Notes: generated by a model not told the origin, from the letters alone. A DNA stretch of 20,869 nucleotides from Kiritimatiellia bacterium (GCA_017479035.1 JAFVCR010000024.1:1-20869); one strand, 5' to 3'. Positions 1 to 7,384 are shown, numbered from the stretch's first letter. Numbers and translations: made by a program.

Positions 1-107
1 CTCCGAAGATGCCGAAGGATGCGTTGATCGTAGTGAATCTTTCCGGACGCGGGGACAAGGATATGGCATCCATCATGAATTGGAAAAAGCAAAGAGGCAT
101 CGCATGA
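1..107 (+). CDS. trpB: Tryptophan synthase beta chain, C-terminal end (partial)
   Basis: The window opens inside a reading frame (codons begin at base 3) that ends at the TGA at 105-107. The readable tail contains VVNLSGRGDKD followed by a short helix. This is the conserved C-terminal SGRGDKD motif of the PLP-dependent tryptophan synthase beta subunit, which condenses indole with serine. The start and most of the gene lie outside the window. The stop overlaps the trpA start as ATGA, the usual translational coupling of trpB and trpA, whose products form an alpha2-beta2 complex. Confidence comes from the motif together with the neighbour. Confidence 0.9.
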   Translation, partial: PKMPKDALIVVNLSGRGDKDMASIMNWKKQRGIA

Positions 108-898
108 ACAGGATACAGAAACTTTTTGCGGCAAAGAAGGGTGTTTTCACGGCGTTTCTAACGATAGGCGCGCCTACGCTGGATGGGAGCATCGCTGCGG
201 CTAAAAAACTGCTTGCGAGCGGTGCGGACATTCTGGAGCTAGGCGTTCCTTTTTCCGACCCTATGGCGGACGGGCCTGTGATACGCGAGGCTGCGGGAAT
301 TGCGCTTGGGCATGGCGTGACGCTGGCGGACGTGCTGGCGGCGGCAAAGGTCATACGTGCGGATTTCCCCTATGCGCCGCTTGTGGTGTTCTCGTACTAC
401 AACGTGATTTTCAAGTACGGGCTTGAGCGTTTTGCAAAGGATGCCGTATCTGCGGGAGTGGATGCAGTGCTTGCCGTTGACGTGCCTGTGGAAGAGCGTG
501 ACGAACTGCTTGCGCCGCTGCGCAAAGAAGGTCTGACGCTCGTGCCGCTTGTAGCACCTACGACATCGATAGAACGCTGCGCGAAAATCGCAGAAGGGCT
601 GGAAGATTCCTTTTTGTATGCGGTAACGGTGCGCGGCGTTACGGGGACGCGCACGGAGTTGCCGCCGGAACTTGCAGAAAGGCTTGCTGCGATAAAGCGT
701 GCGGTGAAGATGCCTGTGTGCGCGGGTTTTGGCGTTTCTACGCACGAGCAGGCGGAGATGATTTCGCGCGTGGCGGACGGATTCGTGGTGGGAAGCGCAC
801 TCGTAAAAAAGACGCTTCTCCCCGATGCGGAGGCTACAGGATTTGCGGAAATGGAACGGCTGGCGAGTGAAATCGCTACGCCCGGCGGATATGTTTGA
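104..898 (+). CDS. trpA: Tryptophan synthase alpha chain
   Basis: 264 residues, the normal length for the family. The enzyme cleaves indole-3-glycerol phosphate to indole and glyceraldehyde 3-phosphate and passes indole to TrpB. Both catalytic acids are visible: Glu45 in LELGVPFSDP and Asp56 in MADGPV. The phosphate-binding loops GFGVST and VGSAL lie near the C-terminus, as expected of the TIM barrel. I chose the ATG at 104 because it overlaps the trpB stop (ATGA) and has AAAGAGG at 91-97 six bases upstream. An in-frame ATG at 80 lies inside trpB and would add eight unrelated residues. The gene is the second member of an operon that continues into nadK. Confidence 0.96.
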   Translation: MNRIQKLFAAKKGVFTAFLTIGAPTLDGSIAAAKKLLASGADILELGVPFSDPMADGPVIREAAGIALGHGVTLADVLAAAKVIRADFPYAPLVVFSYYNVIFKYGLERFAKDAVSAGVDAVLAVDVPVEERDELLAPLRKEGLTLVPLVAPTTSIERCAKIAEGLEDSFLYAVTVRGVTGTRTELPPELAERLAAIKRAVKMPVCAGFGVSTHEQAEMISRVADGFVVGSALVKKTLLPDAEATGFAEMERLASEIATPGGYV

Positions 899-915
899 GA
901 TAGGAATGCTTGCGC

Positions 916-1710
916 ATGAAGATAGCCTTCTACGTCAATGTGCAGAAAGATGAAGCCGTGCGCGAGGTCGCACGGCTCAAGGTGTTGGCGCACGAGGCAG
1001 GGCTTGATGTGGAGGATGACGCGAAGAACGCGAACGTGGCGGTGGTGCTAGGCGGGGACGGCACCATGCTGCGCGCCGCGCACGAGTTGGAGGACATACC
1101 GCTTCTTGGATTGAATTTGGGGACGCTTGGATACCTTGCGGCGGTTGAGCGCGAGCATTTTGCGGATGCGTTCGCGGCATTGGCGCAGAGGCGGTTTTCC
1201 ATTTCGCGGCGCACGATTCTTGCAGTCAGCAAAGGTGCGGAAAAGCGCCGAGCATTGAACGACGTGGTGATTTCGCGCGGCGAAACGGGGCACATGGCGG
1301 TGCTGGCCTTGAACGTGAACGGCGAAGATATAACAGATTTTTTCGCGGACGGACTTGTAGTGGCGACACCCACGGGGTCGACGGCATATTCCTTGAGTGC
1401 AGGAGGCCCGCTGCTGTTGCCGGACACGCCGAGCATAGTGATTACGCCTATATGCCCGCACGCGCTCGCTAGCCGCCCGATAGTATTGCCCGACGATGCA
1501 AAACTCAAGATAAGAGTGCGCTTCCGCGAAACGGAATTGGCAAGGTATGCCGTGTTTGCCGATGGAGAAACGGTATTTACGCCGGAGTGCGGAGAAGAAG
1601 TGGAGATTTGCAAATCGTCGCGGAACGTGGCACTTGTGTGCCTTGCCGGCTACAATCCCTACAGGGTGCTCACGCGAAAACTCGGCTGGGGAGGGAGTTC
1701 CATAAAATGA
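916..1710 (+). CDS. nadK: NAD kinase
   Basis: 264 residues. NAD kinase phosphorylates NAD to NADP with ATP or polyphosphate in the cytosol. The family signatures are clear: GGDGT at 46-50 with catalytic Asp48, LGLNLGTLGYL at about 64-74, NDVVI at 115-119, and the NAD-binding block GSTAYSLSAGGP at about 154-165. The ATG at 916 follows AGGA (902-905) by 10 bases. A TTG at 910 in the same frame, four bases after the same AGGA, is a possible alternative start adding two residues. The gene begins 17 bases after trpA and ends in an ATGA overlap with rnc, so it is co-transcribed with both. Confidence 0.95.
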   Translation: MKIAFYVNVQKDEAVREVARLKVLAHEAGLDVEDDAKNANVAVVLGGDGTMLRAAHELEDIPLLGLNLGTLGYLAAVEREHFADAFAALAQRRFSISRRTILAVSKGAEKRRALNDVVISRGETGHMAVLALNVNGEDITDFFADGLVVATPTGSTAYSLSAGGPLLLPDTPSIVITPICPHALASRPIVLPDDAKLKIRVRFRETELARYAVFADGETVFTPECGEEVEICKSSRNVALVCLAGYNPYRVLTRKLGWGGSSIK

Positions 1711-2447
1711 ACGCTGATGCGCTTGCCGCGCTTGAAGAACGTCTTGGATGGAAGTTCAAGGATAGGGCTTTGCTGAAATGTGCGTTGACGGCACCATCGT
1801 GCCGCATGGACAGACCTGACGAGCAGGACAACCAGCGGCTGGAATTTCTTGGGGATGCGGTGTTCGGCGTGCTGACCGCAGAGGCGTTATACAAGGCGTG
1901 GCCGGAAGAGCAGGAAGGCGCGCTTACCGTGCGCCGCGTGCATATCGTTTCCGGCACGGCACTTGCGGCGGTGGCGGAGGGTTTGCGCATTGGCGAAGTA
2001 TTGCGCCGCAACCAGAATGCGCAACCGCTCGCAAAAGGTGCCAAGATACTTGCCGATGCGATGGAAGCGTTGATGGGAGCCGTATGGCTGGACGGAGGCA
2101 TCGATGCGGCCAAAAAAGTTTTCGGAAAATTGAATCTGCCTGTGGAGGGCAAGCTGGACGAATGGCGCGAAAATCCCAAGGGGCATTTGCAGATACTCGC
2201 GCAATCCCGCAGTCGTGGTCGCAGCCCGGCGTACGAACTGGTGTCGCGCACGGGGCCTGCGCATGCGCCGATATTCACAGTGCGCGTTGCCGCACCGCCT
2301 CTTGGCGAGGCCATAGGCAATGCCGGATCGCTGAAACAAGCGGAGCAGGCGGCGGCGGCGGCACTTCTTGAGAGGCTTTCCAATGCGGGCGAGGATGTTT
2401 CGATACGCGCAGCGTCCGCGCGAACGTGTGAAACGAGCAAGGTTTGA
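1707..2447 (+). CDS. rnc: Ribonuclease III
   Basis: 246 residues: an endonuclease domain at about 1-150 and a double-stranded RNA-binding domain at about 156-225 (GHLQIL, AYELVSRTGPAHAPIFTV, KQAEQAAAAALLERL). It cleaves double-stranded RNA in rRNA precursors and structured mRNAs. The signature NQRLEFLGDA (42-51) supplies Glu46 and Asp50, and ADAMEALMG supplies Asp117 and Glu120. Glu70 in EGAL matches E. coli Glu65. The residue matching E. coli Glu38 is Gln43, which is unusual. The C-terminus has about 20 extra residues that resemble no domain I know. The ATG overlaps the nadK stop and follows the G-rich site GGGGAGGGAG (1688-1697) by nine bases. Confidence 0.95.
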   Translation: MNADALAALEERLGWKFKDRALLKCALTAPSCRMDRPDEQDNQRLEFLGDAVFGVLTAEALYKAWPEEQEGALTVRRVHIVSGTALAAVAEGLRIGEVLRRNQNAQPLAKGAKILADAMEALMGAVWLDGGIDAAKKVFGKLNLPVEGKLDEWRENPKGHLQILAQSRSRGRSPAYELVSRTGPAHAPIFTVRVAAPPLGEAIGNAGSLKQAEQAAAAALLERLSNAGEDVSIRAASARTCETSKV

Positions 2448-2451
2448 GACC

Positions 2452-3273
2452 ATGAACGATACTGCACCTTTGAATTTGAAATTGGAGAATCCGCTTGTCG
2501 TGTTCGATCTGGAGACGACAGGCGTAGTGGCGGGAAGCGACCATATAATCGAACTTGCCGCGATCAAGGTAATGCCGGACGGTACGGAAATACGCAAGTG
2601 CTGGCTGCTCAATCCGTGCTGCCGCATTCCGCCGGAAACCTCCGCCATACACGGCATAACGGATGCGATGGTGAAAGACTGCCCAACGTTCAAGGAACGA
2701 TCGCGCGAGATTTACGATTTCTTCGAGGGGTGCGATCTGGGCGGGTTCAATTCGGACCGGTTCGATATTCCATGCCTGGAGGCGGAGTTCGAACGTGCCG
2801 GTTTCAATCTTGCAGCCGCGCAACGCAACCACATCGACGTGCAGCGCATATACCACAAAATGGAGCCGCGCGATTTGACCGCCGCAGTGAGGTTCTACTG
2901 CAACCGCGATCATGCAGGAGCGCATGGAGCCGAAGCGGATGCCCAAGCCACGCTGGATGTCCTAAAGGCGCAGTTGGCAAAATATGCCGCACTTCCAAAG
3001 GATTCCGCCGCGCTGGACGGATACCTTGCACCGCGTGATCCTCTCAATGCCGACCGTGCGGGACTCGTGCGGTGGAACAAGAACAAGCGGGGATGGATGA
3101 TAAATTTCGGGCAGAAGAAGGGTGCCATGCTGCGCGATCTTTTCGCGCACGAGCAGAGTTATCTGCGGTGGATATGCAAGGGTACGTTCGATGCGGACGT
3201 ACGCGCCATCTGCCGCGACCTTCTCGAGCACGGCAAACTGCCGCCGCCGCCGAAAGGCATGGCGGCACAATGA
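2452..3273 (+). CDS. DnaQ-like 3'-5' exonuclease with ExoX-type C-terminal tail
   Basis: 273 residues. The N-terminal part (about 14-180) is a DEDDh exonuclease: FDLETTG gives Asp19 and Glu21, GGFNSDRFD gives Asp105, and HGAEADA gives His158 and Asp163. These bind the two metal ions that hydrolyse DNA from the 3' end. The tail (about 205-265) has INFGQKKGAMLRDL, then SYLRWICKG and FDADVRAIC. This resembles the small domain found after the nuclease in ExoX-like proteins and in stand-alone exonucleases, and it is not found in a bare polymerase III epsilon subunit. I read it as a repair or proofreading-type exonuclease; the polymerase III epsilon role is not established. It starts four bases after rnc with only a weak AAGG at 2439-2442. 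Confidence 0.88.
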   Translation: MNDTAPLNLKLENPLVVFDLETTGVVAGSDHIIELAAIKVMPDGTEIRKCWLLNPCCRIPPETSAIHGITDAMVKDCPTFKERSREIYDFFEGCDLGGFNSDRFDIPCLEAEFERAGFNLAAAQRNHIDVQRIYHKMEPRDLTAAVRFYCNRDHAGAHGAEADAQATLDVLKAQLAKYAALPKDSAALDGYLAPRDPLNADRAGLVRWNKNKRGWMINFGQKKGAMLRDLFAHEQSYLRWICKGTFDADVRAICRDLLEHGKLPPPPKGMAAQ

Positions 3274-3289
3274 CCAACGGAGGATTGCA

Positions 3290-3889
3290 ATGAAATCGAA
3301 AAGCCTTTTTATAGTAATTTCCGCGCCGAGCGGCTGCGGGAAGACAACGCTCGTGGACATGCTTTTGCAGGAGTATCCGGAAATAGGATATTCGGTGTCG
3401 TGCACGACGCGCGCGCCGCGCAAAGGCGAAGAGGATGGCATAGATTACCATTTCCTCTCCGAAAAACGTTTCAAGGAACTGCTTGCGCAGAGTGCGTTTC
3501 TAGAATGGGCGGAGGTGCACGGCAATTATTACGGCACGCTGCTTGCGCCGATAGAGGATATGCTCAACGAGGGTTCGTCCGTATTGCTAGATATTGACGT
3601 TGCCGGAGCCGCCAAAATCCGCGAATACATACATTCACTGCTGAAGGGTGACCCGCTGCGCGAAGGGTTTATGGATGTTTTCATACTGCCGCCCGACATG
3701 GAGGAATTGCGCCGCCGTCTTGAGGGGCGCGGCACGGATTCGCCGGAGACGATAGAAAAGCGGCTTGCAAACGCCGAGAAGGAAATCGCCCGCGCGGGGG
3801 AATATCTATATCGCGTCACAAATGACGACCTCGGCATTGCATACCGCCGATTGGTCGACTTGATAGAAGTGGCCGCCGGACGGCAGTGA
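3290..3889 (+). CDS. gmk: Guanylate kinase
   Basis: 199 residues, the family length. It phosphorylates GMP (and dGMP) to GDP with ATP, a step in nucleotide supply and (p)ppGpp turnover. The P-loop APSGCGKTT is at about 12-20. The GMP-binding stretch follows, with SCTTRAPRKGEEDGIDYHF and FLEWAEVHGNYYGT. The lid region has RRRLEGRGTDS. The ATG at 3290 follows GGAGG (3279-3283) by six bases and starts 16 bases after the exonuclease. Longer in-frame starts upstream lie inside the exonuclease gene. In many bacteria rpoZ lies between gmk and coaBC; here the gap to coaC is only 18 bases, so rpoZ is not at this site. Confidence 0.96.
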   Translation: MKSKSLFIVISAPSGCGKTTLVDMLLQEYPEIGYSVSCTTRAPRKGEEDGIDYHFLSEKRFKELLAQSAFLEWAEVHGNYYGTLLAPIEDMLNEGSSVLLDIDVAGAAKIREYIHSLLKGDPLREGFMDVFILPPDMEELRRRLEGRGTDSPETIEKRLANAEKEIARAGEYLYRVTNDDLGIAYRRLVDLIEVAAGRQ

Positions 3890-3907
3890 AGCAGCGTAGA
3901 GGCCACA

Positions 3908-4429
3908 ATGAGAATAGTGCTTGGTGTTACAGGATCCATAGCCGCATACAAGGCATGCGCACTCGTCCGGCTGTTTGTGAAAGCAGGTCACGATGTGCAT
4001 GTTGTTATGACGGCGCACGCGCAGGAGTTCGTGACTCCGCTCACATTCCAGACACTTTCGCGCAACAAGGTGGAGACGGAGATGTTTGCACCTGCGCAGG
4101 AGTGGAATCCAAAGCATATTTCGCTTGCAACCGCAGCCGACACAGTGGTGGTAGCCCCCGCCACCGCCAATATCATCGCGAAAATGGCCAACGGTATTGC
4201 GGACGATGTACTTTCGAGCCTGTTGCTTGCGACGAAGGCGCGGATTTTTGTTGCGCCCGCGATGAATACTGGAATGTGGGAGAATCCTGCGACACAACGC
4301 AACATTGCAACATTGAAAGCGCAGGGAGTGCGGTTTGTTGCACCGCAAACAGGCGAACTTGCTTGCGCAACTACGGGCCCGGGCCGTATGGCCGAGGTGG
4401 AAGACATCTTCGCCGCGATTGCCGAATAA
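3908..4429 (+). CDS. coaC: Phosphopantothenoylcysteine decarboxylase, stand-alone CoaC
   Basis: 173 residues, matching only the N-terminal flavoprotein half of bifunctional CoaBC (about 400 residues). CoaC removes CO2 from 4'-phosphopantothenoylcysteine with FMN, the fourth-last to third-last step of coenzyme A synthesis. The FMN-binding start GVTGSIAAYK, the catalytic His70 (KHISLA), Asn120 in PAMNTGMW and the substrate Cys153 in ELACATTG are all present, so the enzyme should be active. No CoaB ligase domain follows: the frame stops at TAA 4427-4429 and the next 253 bases are non-coding. The CoaB activity must be encoded elsewhere. GAGG at 3899-3902 precedes the ATG by five bases. It is the last gene of the trpB-to-coaC operon. 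Confidence 0.9.
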   Translation: MRIVLGVTGSIAAYKACALVRLFVKAGHDVHVVMTAHAQEFVTPLTFQTLSRNKVETEMFAPAQEWNPKHISLATAADTVVVAPATANIIAKMANGIADDVLSSLLLATKARIFVAPAMNTGMWENPATQRNIATLKAQGVRFVAPQTGELACATTGPGRMAEVEDIFAAIAE

Positions 4430-4452
4430 TCACATCCGTTTTCCCCGCCAAT

Positions 4453-4517
4453 CCCTGCGGAGCATGCCGCATTTGCGGCTGTCCGCCGCAGGGGTAGTTT
4501 CGGTGTCCGCTTTTGTT
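4453..4517 (+). terminator. Candidate terminator after coaC
   Basis: A perfect 8-bp inverted repeat, CCCTGCGG (4453-4460) and CCGCAGGG (4486-4493), encloses a smaller hairpin GCCGC/GCGGC (4466-4470, 4475-4479). It lies 24 bases after the coaC stop and before the rpsA promoter. The following DNA is T-rich but broken (GTAGTTTC, then CTTTTGTTTTC), so this is a poor match to a classic intrinsic terminator. Position between two operons supports the call. Confidence 0.45.
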
Positions 4518-4575
4518 TTCCGTGTCCCTTTATCGTAAAATCCGCATGAAACACTGCTAGGTGCTTGTTTTGATG

Positions 4576-4604
4576 TTGCAAGTGCGGTTTAAATATGATA
4601 TAAT
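4576..4604 (+). promoter_or_regulatory. Sigma-70-type promoter of rpsA-rpmB
   Basis: The -35 element TTGCAA (4576-4581), a 17-base spacer and a perfect -10 TATAAT (4599-4604) preceded by TGA make an extended -10 promoter. Transcription should start near 4611, leaving a leader of about 70 bases before rpsA. Confidence 0.85.
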
Positions 4605-4610
4605 TCTAAT

Positions 4611-4682
4611 TCCGTCGCTCAAAGACGAGGACGGCGCGGCAGAAAACCGTGATTATGGACAAACCTAAATAAAGTACAAACA
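4611..4682 (+). promoter_or_regulatory. rpsA mRNA leader without Shine-Dalgarno site
   Basis: No GGAG-like sequence lies within 25 bases of the rpsA ATG; the stretch before it is A-rich (CTAAATAAAGTACAAACA). A small hairpin can form between CCGTC (4612-4616) and GACGG (4630-4634). In E. coli the rpsA leader also lacks a proper Shine-Dalgarno site and is repressed by S1 itself. A comparable self-regulation here is an inference. Confidence 0.5.
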
Positions 4683-6431
4683 ATGGCTATTCGCAAGCCC
4701 ACCAAAGCGGCGGAAAAATCGGCAGTGTTCGCCGAATTCCTTTCCACCGTGGCAAAAGACACAAAGTTCACCCCGGGAGAGATCGTCGAAGGAACCGTAA
4801 GCGCGGTCAAGGGCGACGACGTATTCGTCGACATCGGCTACAAGTCGGAGGGCGTGGTGCCCTTGGACGAATTCAAAGAAGGCGAGGAGGTCAAGCCCGG
4901 TTACAAGTTCAAGGTGAAACTCATCGATCTCGAGAGCGATCGCACCGGTATGGTGGTGCTCTCCAAGAAGAGCGCCGACGAGCAGATCCGCTGGCAGCAG
5001 GTGCTCGAGCGCTACACCGAAGGCAGCGTCGTCAACGGGACGATCCGCCAGCAGGTTCGCGGCGGTCTCATCGTCGACATCGACGGCATCGAAGCGTTCC
5101 TTCCCGGTTCGCAGGTGGAAGTTACGCCGGTTAGGGATCTTGCTCCCTACATCGGGCAGTCGTTCGATTTCAAGGTTATCAAGATTTCCAACGAGCGCAA
5201 GAATATCATTGTGTCCCGCCGCGAACTCGTGGAGGGGACGATGGCAGAGAAGAAGGCCGAACTTCTTGCAAATCTCCAGAAGGGCGAAGTGCGCAAGGGC
5301 CGCGTGAAAAACATCACCGACTTCGGTGCGTTTGTAGACCTCGACGGCATCGACGGACTTCTCCACATTACGGACATGTCTTGGGGACGCGTCAAGCATC
5401 CCAGCGAAGTACTCAAGGTCGGGCAGGAACTCGACGTCATGGTGCTCGACATCGACCGCGACAAGGAGCGCATCTCCCTCGGTCTCAAGCAGACTACGGA
5501 CAATCCCTGGGCAACGATTGCGGAGAACTATCCCGTGGGCAGCCGCGTGCGCGGCAAGGTCGTCAATCTTGCGGCATACGGCGCATTCGTGGAAATCGCG
5601 CCTGGCATCGAAGGGCTCGTGCACATCAGCGAGTTCTCTTGGACCAAGCGCGTTGCACGTGCAAGCGATATGCTCAACGTGGGCGACGAAGTTGACGTGG
5701 CGGTGCTTTCCGTGGACAGCGAAAACCAGAAGATCGCACTCGGCATCCGCCAGACGCAGGACAACCCGTGGGACAGCGTGCAGGATCGCTACCCCGTGGG
5801 CAGCCACGTGAGCGGCAAGGTGCGCAATTTCACGACATACGGTGCGTTCGTGGAACTCGAAGAGGGCATCGACGGCATGATCCACGTCAGCGATATGAGC
5901 TGGACGCGCAAGATCAACCATCCTTCCGAATGCCTCCAGAAGGGGCAGCAGGTGGAAGCGGTCGTCCTCGACGTCAATGTCAAGGAACAGCGCATTTCCC
6001 TCGGCCTCAAGCAGGCGCAGAACGATCCTTGGAGCGGCATCGCCGAGAAATATCCGGTTGGAGCGATTGTCAAGGGCAAGGTTTCCAAGATTGCGTCCTT
6101 CGGCGCGTTTGTGGAACTCGAAGACGGCGTGGACGGCCTCGTGCACATCTCGCAGATCTCCGACCAGCGCATCGACAAGGTCAAAGACGCGTTGCAGGTC
6201 GGTCAGGAAGTCGAGGCACGTGTGGTCAAGGTTGATCGCGCCGAGCGTCGCATCGGTCTTTCCATCCGTGCGGTGGGCATGAGCGATGCTGAACTGCGCG
6301 AACTTGAAGCGGACGACGAGCAGAACGGTACCAGCGCGCTTGCGGGTTCTTCCGAGGCGTTCGGCGCACTCGGCTCCGCATTCGACGAAGCGTTCTCGAA
6401 CGTCGAGTGGAAACCCGGCGAAGGCAAGTAA
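4683..6431 (+). CDS. rpsA: 30S ribosomal protein S1
   Basis: 582 residues with six S1 (OB-fold) RNA-binding domains at about 31-100, 113-180, 198-266, 282-352, 370-438 and 456-525, then an acidic tail. Domains 3 to 6 show the repeated pattern of G-x-V, YGAFV or FGAFV, GLVHIS-like and ISLGLKQ-like segments; domains 1 and 2 are the divergent ribosome-docking type. S1 brings mRNA to the 30S subunit, above all mRNAs with weak ribosome-binding sites. Codon use is shifted towards CTC, GTC, ATC and GGC compared with the neighbours, which fits high expression. The start is supported by the family N-terminus and by the promoter upstream, not by a ribosome-binding site. rpmB follows after 24 bases. Confidence 0.97.
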   Translation: MAIRKPTKAAEKSAVFAEFLSTVAKDTKFTPGEIVEGTVSAVKGDDVFVDIGYKSEGVVPLDEFKEGEEVKPGYKFKVKLIDLESDRTGMVVLSKKSADEQIRWQQVLERYTEGSVVNGTIRQQVRGGLIVDIDGIEAFLPGSQVEVTPVRDLAPYIGQSFDFKVIKISNERKNIIVSRRELVEGTMAEKKAELLANLQKGEVRKGRVKNITDFGAFVDLDGIDGLLHITDMSWGRVKHPSEVLKVGQELDVMVLDIDRDKERISLGLKQTTDNPWATIAENYPVGSRVRGKVVNLAAYGAFVEIAPGIEGLVHISEFSWTKRVARASDMLNVGDEVDVAVLSVDSENQKIALGIRQTQDNPWDSVQDRYPVGSHVSGKVRNFTTYGAFVELEEGIDGMIHVSDMSWTRKINHPSECLQKGQQVEAVVLDVNVKEQRISLGLKQAQNDPWSGIAEKYPVGAIVKGKVSKIASFGAFVELEDGVDGLVHISQISDQRIDKVKDALQVGQEVEARVVKVDRAERRIGLSIRAVGMSDAELRELEADDEQNGTSALAGSSEAFGALGSAFDEAFSNVEWKPGEGK

Positions 6432-6455
6432 TTCCAAAACGAAAGGATCTTGAAA

Positions 6456-6686
6456 ATGTCACGAGTTTGTGAAATATGCGGCAAAGGCCCTAGCGCGGGT
6501 CGGCACATCGTGCGCAAAGGTTCGCCCAAGTACAAAGGCGGCATCGGTTTGCACACGACGGGCATTTCCAACCGCCGCTTTCTGCCAAACCTGCACAACG
6601 TGCGCGTAAAGGATGCGGCCGGCAATGTGACGCACAAGAAGGTGTGCGCCAAGTGCATCCGCTCCGGCAAGATTACCAAGGCGTAA
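6456..6686 (+). CDS. rpmB: 50S ribosomal protein L28
   Basis: 76 residues, a normal L28 length. It starts MSRVCEICGKGP and contains GISNRRFLPNLHNVRV, which identifies L28. Two CxxC pairs (CEIC near the start, CAKC near the end) make the zinc-binding form of the protein. The ATG at 6456 follows AAAGGA (6442-6447) by eight bases; a TTG two codons upstream is less likely. It is co-transcribed with rpsA, an uncommon partner, and is followed by a strong terminator. Confidence 0.96.
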   Translation: MSRVCEICGKGPSAGRHIVRKGSPKYKGGIGLHTTGISNRRFLPNLHNVRVKDAAGNVTHKKVCAKCIRSGKITKA

Positions 6687-6725
6687 TCAAATCGCCAGAG
6701 CGCAGACCTGCTGATGCAAGGTCGA

Positions 6726-6758
6726 GGCCGCCGGATTGCCCGGCGGCCTTTAAGTTTT
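6726..6758 (+). terminator. Intrinsic terminator of rpsA-rpmB
   Basis: A perfect 9-bp GC-rich stem, GGCCGCCGG (6726-6734) with CCGGCGGCC (6740-6748) and a 5-base loop, is followed by TTTAAGTTTTC. It lies 40 bases after the rpmB stop. Confidence 0.88.
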
Positions 6759-6814
6759 CATGGTGCGTTTGCCACATTTCTCTGCAACGAGGAGCAGCGG
6801 ATGTATCGAAATTG

Positions 6815-6841
6815 AACAAAAACGCCTGTCACAGACAGGCG
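6815..6841 (-). terminator. Intrinsic terminator of leuCD
   Basis: CGCCTGTC (6823-6830) and GACAGGCG (6834-6841) form a perfect 8-bp stem with a 3-base loop. Read on the minus strand it is followed by TTTTTGTT, the U-tract of an intrinsic terminator, 55 bases past the leuD stop. On the plus strand it is followed by ATTTTA, so it may act weakly in both directions. Confidence 0.85.
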
Positions 6842-6895
6842 ATTTTACCGAAGCAGGGGACGCAACTTCTTCGATCCCCGTACTCTGGCGCGGGA

Positions 6896-7384
6896 TTATT
6901 CAATGGTTTTCATGTATGCGGCAAGTCCACCTGCACGGATCAGATCCTGCATGAATGGAGGGAACGGCTCGGCAGAAAATACTTTTCCGGTCGTTTCGTC
7001 CACGATTTTGCCGGTATCGAAATCCACGCTTACGCGGTCGCCTTTTGCGATTGCCTCTGCGGCCTCCGGGCACTCCAGTATGGGCAGACCGATATTGAGC
7101 GCGTTGCGGTAGAAGATCCTTGCGAACGTAGAGGCTATTACGCACGATACTCCTGCTGCCTTGATAGAGGCTGGTGCGTGCTCGCGGCTGGAGCCGCACC
7201 CGAAATTTCTGCCGGCTACGATAATGTCGCCAGGTTTTACGCTGGAGGCGAATGCCGCATCGATGTCTTCCATGCAGTGCCGCGCGAGTTCGCCCATGTC
7301 GGGCGTATTGAGATAGCGCGCGGGGATTATCACATCCGTATCGACATTGTCGCCATACTTGAAAACGCTTCCTTCGATTTTCAT
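6896..7384 (-). CDS. leuD: 3-isopropylmalate dehydratase small subunit
   Basis: 162 residues, the short form of the aconitase swivel domain that pairs with the roughly 420-residue LeuC type (as opposed to the longer E. coli LeuD of about 200). With LeuC it isomerises 2-isopropylmalate to 3-isopropylmalate in leucine synthesis. The conserved block GRNFGCGSSREHAP, preceded by DTDVIIPARYL, is diagnostic. The ATG at 7384 overlaps the leuC stop as ATGA and follows a strong GAGGAGG site inside the end of leuC. A TTG two codons upstream is a less likely start. The gene is the last of its operon and is followed by a terminator. Confidence 0.94.
   Translation of the reverse strand: MKIEGSVFKYGDNVDTDVIIPARYLNTPDMGELARHCMEDIDAAFASSVKPGDIIVAGRNFGCGSSREHAPASIKAAGVSCVIASTFARIFYRNALNIGLPILECPEAAEAIAKGDRVSVDFDTGKIVDETTGKVFSAEPFPPFMQDLIRAGGLAAYMKTIE

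Noticed and set aside
4335..4538. A short open frame that crosses the end of coaC, considered as a possible CoaB remnant or small gene
   Set aside because: The translation shows no CoaB motif and crosses the terminator-like hairpin; it is out of frame with coaC.
4665..6437. A 590-codon open frame antisense to rpsA
   Set aside because: It mirrors the repeated S1 domains (repetitive His, Ala, Val, Asp text) and has no ribosome-binding site; rpsA on the plus strand is certain.
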